Shown here piece after piece: positions 62,665 to 64,000 of a DNA stretch of 64,000 nucleotides; the first letter of the stretch is position 1, and each line of letters opens with the position of its first letter. The DNA lies in contig OY726572.1 of the NCBI GenBank assembly GCA_963383645.1, positions 23,691,292 through 23,755,291 on the forward strand. Direction: 5' to 3'. This DNA comes from Muscardinus avellanarius (taxonomy: Eukaryota > Chordata > Mammalia > Rodentia > Gliridae). Position numbers and translations under genes: made by a program. The notes under the pieces were generated by a model. That model did no database searches and was not told the DNA's origin. It worked only from the letters and a program-made list of their open reading frames with translations.

Positions 62665-62820
62665 ACTTTTTGAAATTCAACAGCATCAATGATTTCTTTT
62701 CCTTTAATTCTGATGACAGCCCCATGACATTTTATAGATGACAAAATTGGCTCAAGGTCAGATAGGTGGTAAAGGACAGAATGGAACTAGAACTGTTGTC
62801 TCCTGGCTTTCATGCCCCTC
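62665..62820 (-). mobile_element. MIR relic
   Basis: CATTTTATAGATGACAAAAT, GGCTCAAGGTCAGATAGGTG and AGAATGGAACTAGAACTG fit an antisense MIR. Confidence 0.6.
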
Positions 62821-63225
62821 TAGACCATTCAAAGGGTGGGTTCTCTGACTCTGCTTGAGCAGAGGGTCGCTGACCACTCCTCCAAGGCCCTGGAATCCTC
62901 CCTTTGCGTAGAATCTGGTTATCTAGGTGGGGCTATGCTGGTAGAGAAGACACTGACTGGATAGCATAATCCCTAGACAGCTGGTATCTGTTTCCCTTTT
63001 CAATATTTTTTGAAAAATGTAATTATGGTGAAGTTCTAGATAGGTCACATAAGCAGAATCCAACATTAGCCTTTTTGTGTCTGGCTTATTTCCTTAGCAC
63101 AATGTTTACAAAGCCTTGTCCTCTGCTTTCTGGCAGGCAGAAGGGCCTCCGAGGGATGACGAGGACAGGGGGATGTCTATGGGCTCTCTATCGTGGCTGA
63201 CACCCAACCCAAAGTTACAGGTGTC

Positions 63226-63231
63226 TGTGCG

Positions 63232-63284
<53 letters not shown>
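63226..63284. repeat. Alternating (GC)n(CA)n tract
   Basis: TGTGCGCGCGCGCGC followed by about 22 CA units, an unbroken purine-pyrimidine alternation of 59 bp. Confidence 0.95.
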
Positions 63285-63285
<1 letters not shown>

Positions 63286-64000
63286 ACATCCTCTACAGTC
63301 TTCCTGAAAACAGTTCTCGCCATACCTCTTCTCAGAGGCAGATTGAAGCTAGGGATTCTCCATACTTAGTGAGTACTGGAGACTGCCACTGGGAGCCCCA
63401 AATGTCCCTGGTTTGGGGCCCCTGAAATAGTCTCAGTTTGGAACAAATTCACATGGTGGCCCCTATTTCTCAAGCTCCCTTCCAGAGCAGGGGCGATTAT
63501 ATTATGTATATTATGAACCAAGAGACTACAGGTCTCTGACTGACCATTCCCTCCACCTCTCTGAAACTCTGCCCCAACCAATCCTATCACTGGGCAGCAA
63601 TTCCTGCTTGTTCCCGGCCAGCCTCAAGCTCCCATTAGGATTTGATTCATGCTCACCCTCACCTGCATCACCAGTCACTTCTCATCCTTCCAGGTACTGG
63701 CCTCAGCAAACCCCAGCCCTTCCAGGGATGCCACTTATCACCCACAGGGTCACAGCTTGGCACCAGCTATATTCCTTCACCCAGGCTCTGCTGATGTCAC
63801 TTTGGGGAACCCAGGGCAGATTCCTCCCGATCCCAAATGGCACCTCCATGTGCCAGACAGGACTGCAGAGAAAAACGAAACATGGCACATTCTTTGCCCC
63901 CGAGGTTCTAAAATCAGGTATGTCACTATGCGAGATGCCAGACCACACAGAAAGTGTTCCTGCTTGCTTCTGACCACACCGCAGTTATTAACAAACCTGG

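Larger units (their letters stand above)
44018..64000 (-). other. ALK: ALK intron 5 (3' part)
   Basis: This 20-kb stretch upstream of the LDLa exon shows no recognisable exon on either strand. The human intron 5 is about 55 kb as I recall, so the upstream exon is expected outside the window. It holds B1-ID SINEs (44501, 49012, 49131, 49822, 52836, 60038, 61290, 61531), two MaLR-type LTR relics (46226, 47355), old L1 relics (48040, 60690), a younger L1 with target-site duplication (56146), a Tigger-like relic (60340), MIRs, and alternating CA/CG tracts (49424, 63226). I see nothing nameable in 50050-52830, 53070-53660, 53890-56130, 57135-58510, 58700-60020 or 61740-62660. Confidence 0.85.

Overview
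This is vertebrate nuclear DNA, almost certainly from a squirrel-family rodent. The evidence is about twenty dimeric B1+ID (MEN-type) SINEs, tRNA-derived single ID elements, L1 fragments, ancient MIR and MER5-type relics and many CA microsatellites. B1-ID dimers of this kind are known from Sciuridae and relatives. The genus or species cannot be fixed from the sequence alone.

The only gene I can support is ALK (anaplastic lymphoma kinase, a receptor tyrosine kinase), read on the minus strand. Four consecutive internal exons are present, with matching reading frames and splice sites: 43886-44017, 34660-34791, 32315-32415 and 15710-15879. They are 132, 132, 101 and 170 bp long. By human numbering they correspond to exons 6-9 and encode about residues 428-606 of the extracellular region: the LDL-receptor class A module and most of the second MAM domain. 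The kinase domain, transmembrane segment, promoter and first exons lie outside the window. The rest is intron: part of intron 5 (44018-64000), introns 6, 7 and 8 complete, and part of intron 9 (1-15709).

The introns are crowded with retroelements in both orientations. Three insertions have clear target-site duplications and so look intact and fairly recent. One is a 525-bp solo ERV2/IAP-like LTR just downstream of exon 8 (31485-32009, antisense to ALK). One is a 5'-truncated L1 (56146-57119). The third is a 1.58-kb composite retroposon (39690-41270) inserted into a SINE.

That composite is the most unusual object in the window. In its own 5'-3' direction it consists of about eleven 100-bp GC-rich monomers (each two related 50-bp halves), a roughly 470-bp non-coding module and a poly(A) tail. 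The layout recalls the SVA retroposons of apes, or an L1 that kept 5'-UTR monomers and its 3' end but lost its ORFs. A related 3' module lies at 53668-53885.

Two ALK splice features also stand out. Intron 8 starts with GC rather than GT. A (CA)19 tract begins 14 nt inside intron 9, next to the exon 9 donor.
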